Assembly (NCBI RefSeq): GCF_009789675.1
Contig: NZ_CP046916.1
Location: forward strand, 1,116,001 to 1,180,000
DNA length: 64,000 nucleotides
Direction: 5' to 3'
Source of the DNA: Paraburkholderia acidisoli
Lineage (GTDB): Bacteria; Pseudomonadota; Gammaproteobacteria; Burkholderiales; Burkholderiaceae
Each line of letters starts with the position of its first letter. Position 1 is the first letter of the stretch. The position numbers and the translations under genes are program-made. The notes under the pieces were generated by a model, which was given only the letters and a program-made list of their open reading frames with translations, was not told where the DNA came from and searched no databases. This document shows, piece after piece, positions 63,235 to 64,000 of the stretch.

Positions 63235-64000
63235 TTACGGCGGGGCGATCGCCCCCGGCACTTCGCGGTTTGTGCCCGGCAACGCGTCGCTGTCGTCCTT
63301 GAGGCCCACGCCCGTGAGCTTGAGCCGCCGCGCCTGCGTGAGCAGATAGTGAAGCTTGTGCGCGGCTGCCTCGTGTGGCAGCCCTTCGGGCCGCACATTC
63401 GAGATGCAGTTGCGCTGCGCGTCGTGGCAGCCGACCTTCGGCGCCCATGTGAGATAGATACCCAGGCTGTCGGGCGAACTGAGCCCCGGCCGCTCGCCGA
63501 TCAACATGGCCACGAGCGACGCACCCAGCAGTTCGCCGATCTCGTCGCCGAGCGCCACGCGCGCCTGGCGCGCGATGACCACCGGCCCAATACGCCAGCC
63601 GTCTAGCCGCGTGCGCGCCGCCTTGAGCAACGGCACGGCCTGCTTCGCGGCAGCGAAAGCGGACAAGCCGTCGCCGACCACGAACACGACTTCGGGCGCA
63701 GCCTCGGCCGAGGCCGCTGGTTGCGCTGCGAGCACCGCGCGACTCGCCTCCGACAAACAGCGCCCGAGGTCCGGCCTGCGCAAATAATGCTGACGATCGG
63801 GCGCCGCGCTCGCTACTTCGAGCGTTGCGAAACCTTCGGCTTCGAGCGCGCGGCGCAGGGCTTCCGTATCGAGCGGTTGGTGCACGGCGTCACGCGCCTG
63901 CGCGTGCGACAGGTTGAACGCGAGCAACGGCGCCGTGGGCAAAGCATTGCCCGCGCGCCCGAGCGCGATGCGCGCGTTCGTGAACGCCTTGAGTCCGTCC
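63235..64000 (-). CDS. eutC: Ethanolamine ammonia-lyase small subunit (partial, N-terminus outside window)
   Basis: The frame is open to the window edge; the visible part starts within DGLKAFTNARIALGRAGNAL, so only the first few residues are missing. Signature blocks: LLAFNLSHAQARDAVHQPLD, SEASRAVLAAQPA, VFVVGDGLSAFAAAKQAVPL, VVIARQARVALGDEIGELLG, MLIGERPGLSSPDSLGIYLT and GCHDAQRNCISNVRPEGLPH. EutC with EutB forms the adenosylcobalamin-dependent lyase that splits ethanolamine to acetaldehyde and ammonia. eutB should lie just right of the window. An EutR-like regulator is on the same strand, 233 bp downstream. Confidence 0.95.
   Translation of the reverse strand, partial: DGLKAFTNARIALGRAGNALPTAPLLAFNLSHAQARDAVHQPLDTEALRRALEAEGFATLEVASAAPDRQHYLRRPDLGRCLSEASRAVLAAQPAASAEAAPEVVFVVGDGLSAFAAAKQAVPLLKAARTRLDGWRIGPVVIARQARVALGDEIGELLGASLVAMLIGERPGLSSPDSLGIYLTWAPKVGCHDAQRNCISNVRPEGLPHEAAAHKLHYLLTQARRLKLTGVGLKDDSDALPGTNREVPGAIAPP

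Overview
The window comes from a high-GC beta-proteobacterium, most likely a Burkholderiaceae member of the Paraburkholderia/Caballeronia/Burkholderia type. The reasons are GC-rich third codon positions almost throughout, a NodT-type outer-membrane factor, a giant PATR autotransporter, a Burkholderia-style porin, the phosphoesterase/MauG-like pair and an EutR/EutC locus. Genus cannot be fixed from the sequence alone. Both window ends cut genes.

Layout. (1) 1-4.2 kb is an AT-richer accessory segment. It holds a large P-loop NTPase gene that is open to the left edge, a PD-(D/E)xK nuclease-like gene, and gene-free DNA carrying two copies of a degenerate ~107-bp repeat. It looks horizontally acquired and may be defence-related. 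(2) 4.2-8.5 kb holds small hypotheticals, YciH/SUI1 and the ABC-F ATPase YheS. (3) 8.5-19.3 kb is an iron/export region: macA-macB-outer-membrane factor-Fur-family regulator as a tightly packed operon, a divergent AraC regulator, and a FecI-FecR-TonB receptor set. Fur-box-like sites lie in front of macA and fecI. (4) 19.3-22.8 kb has a hexanucleotide tandem repeat, a MocR regulator and a divergent epimerase-cupin pair. (5) 22.8-35.5 kb is one 12.7-kb autotransporter adhesin gene with about 35 passenger repeats and a recent 594-bp tandem duplication.

(6) 36.1-39.5 kb holds a TehA-like transporter, a GlxA-type AraC regulator and a divergent short-chain dehydrogenase. (7) 39.8-44.7 kb is a probable phosphate-starvation cluster: a secreted lipoprotein phosphoesterase, a di-haem peroxidase-like protein and PstS, with Pho-box-like sites and strong intrinsic terminators. 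(8) 44.8-49.3 kb is a signalling block: a chemoreceptor, a small unknown protein, and a CBS4-PAS-GGDEF-EAL protein.

(9) 49.5-59.5 kb is an aromatic-compound catabolic island. It has LysR | reductase-Rieske oxygenase, then GntR | LigB-LigA extradiol dioxygenase, an aromatic-acid MFS transporter, a twin-HTH LysR-like protein, a porin and an alpha/beta hydrolase. Repeated operator-like motifs occupy both regulatory gaps. The inferred route is porin and MFS uptake, Rieske O-demethylation or hydroxylation to a catechol acid, then LigAB meta-cleavage. (10) 59.5-64 kb has a 9-bp minisatellite, an NTF2-like protein, an XRE-cupin regulator coupled to a GNAT enzyme, an EutR-like AraC regulator and the 3' part of eutC.

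In-frame short tandem repeats (6, 9, 12 and 15 bp) recur through the window and suggest frequent slippage.
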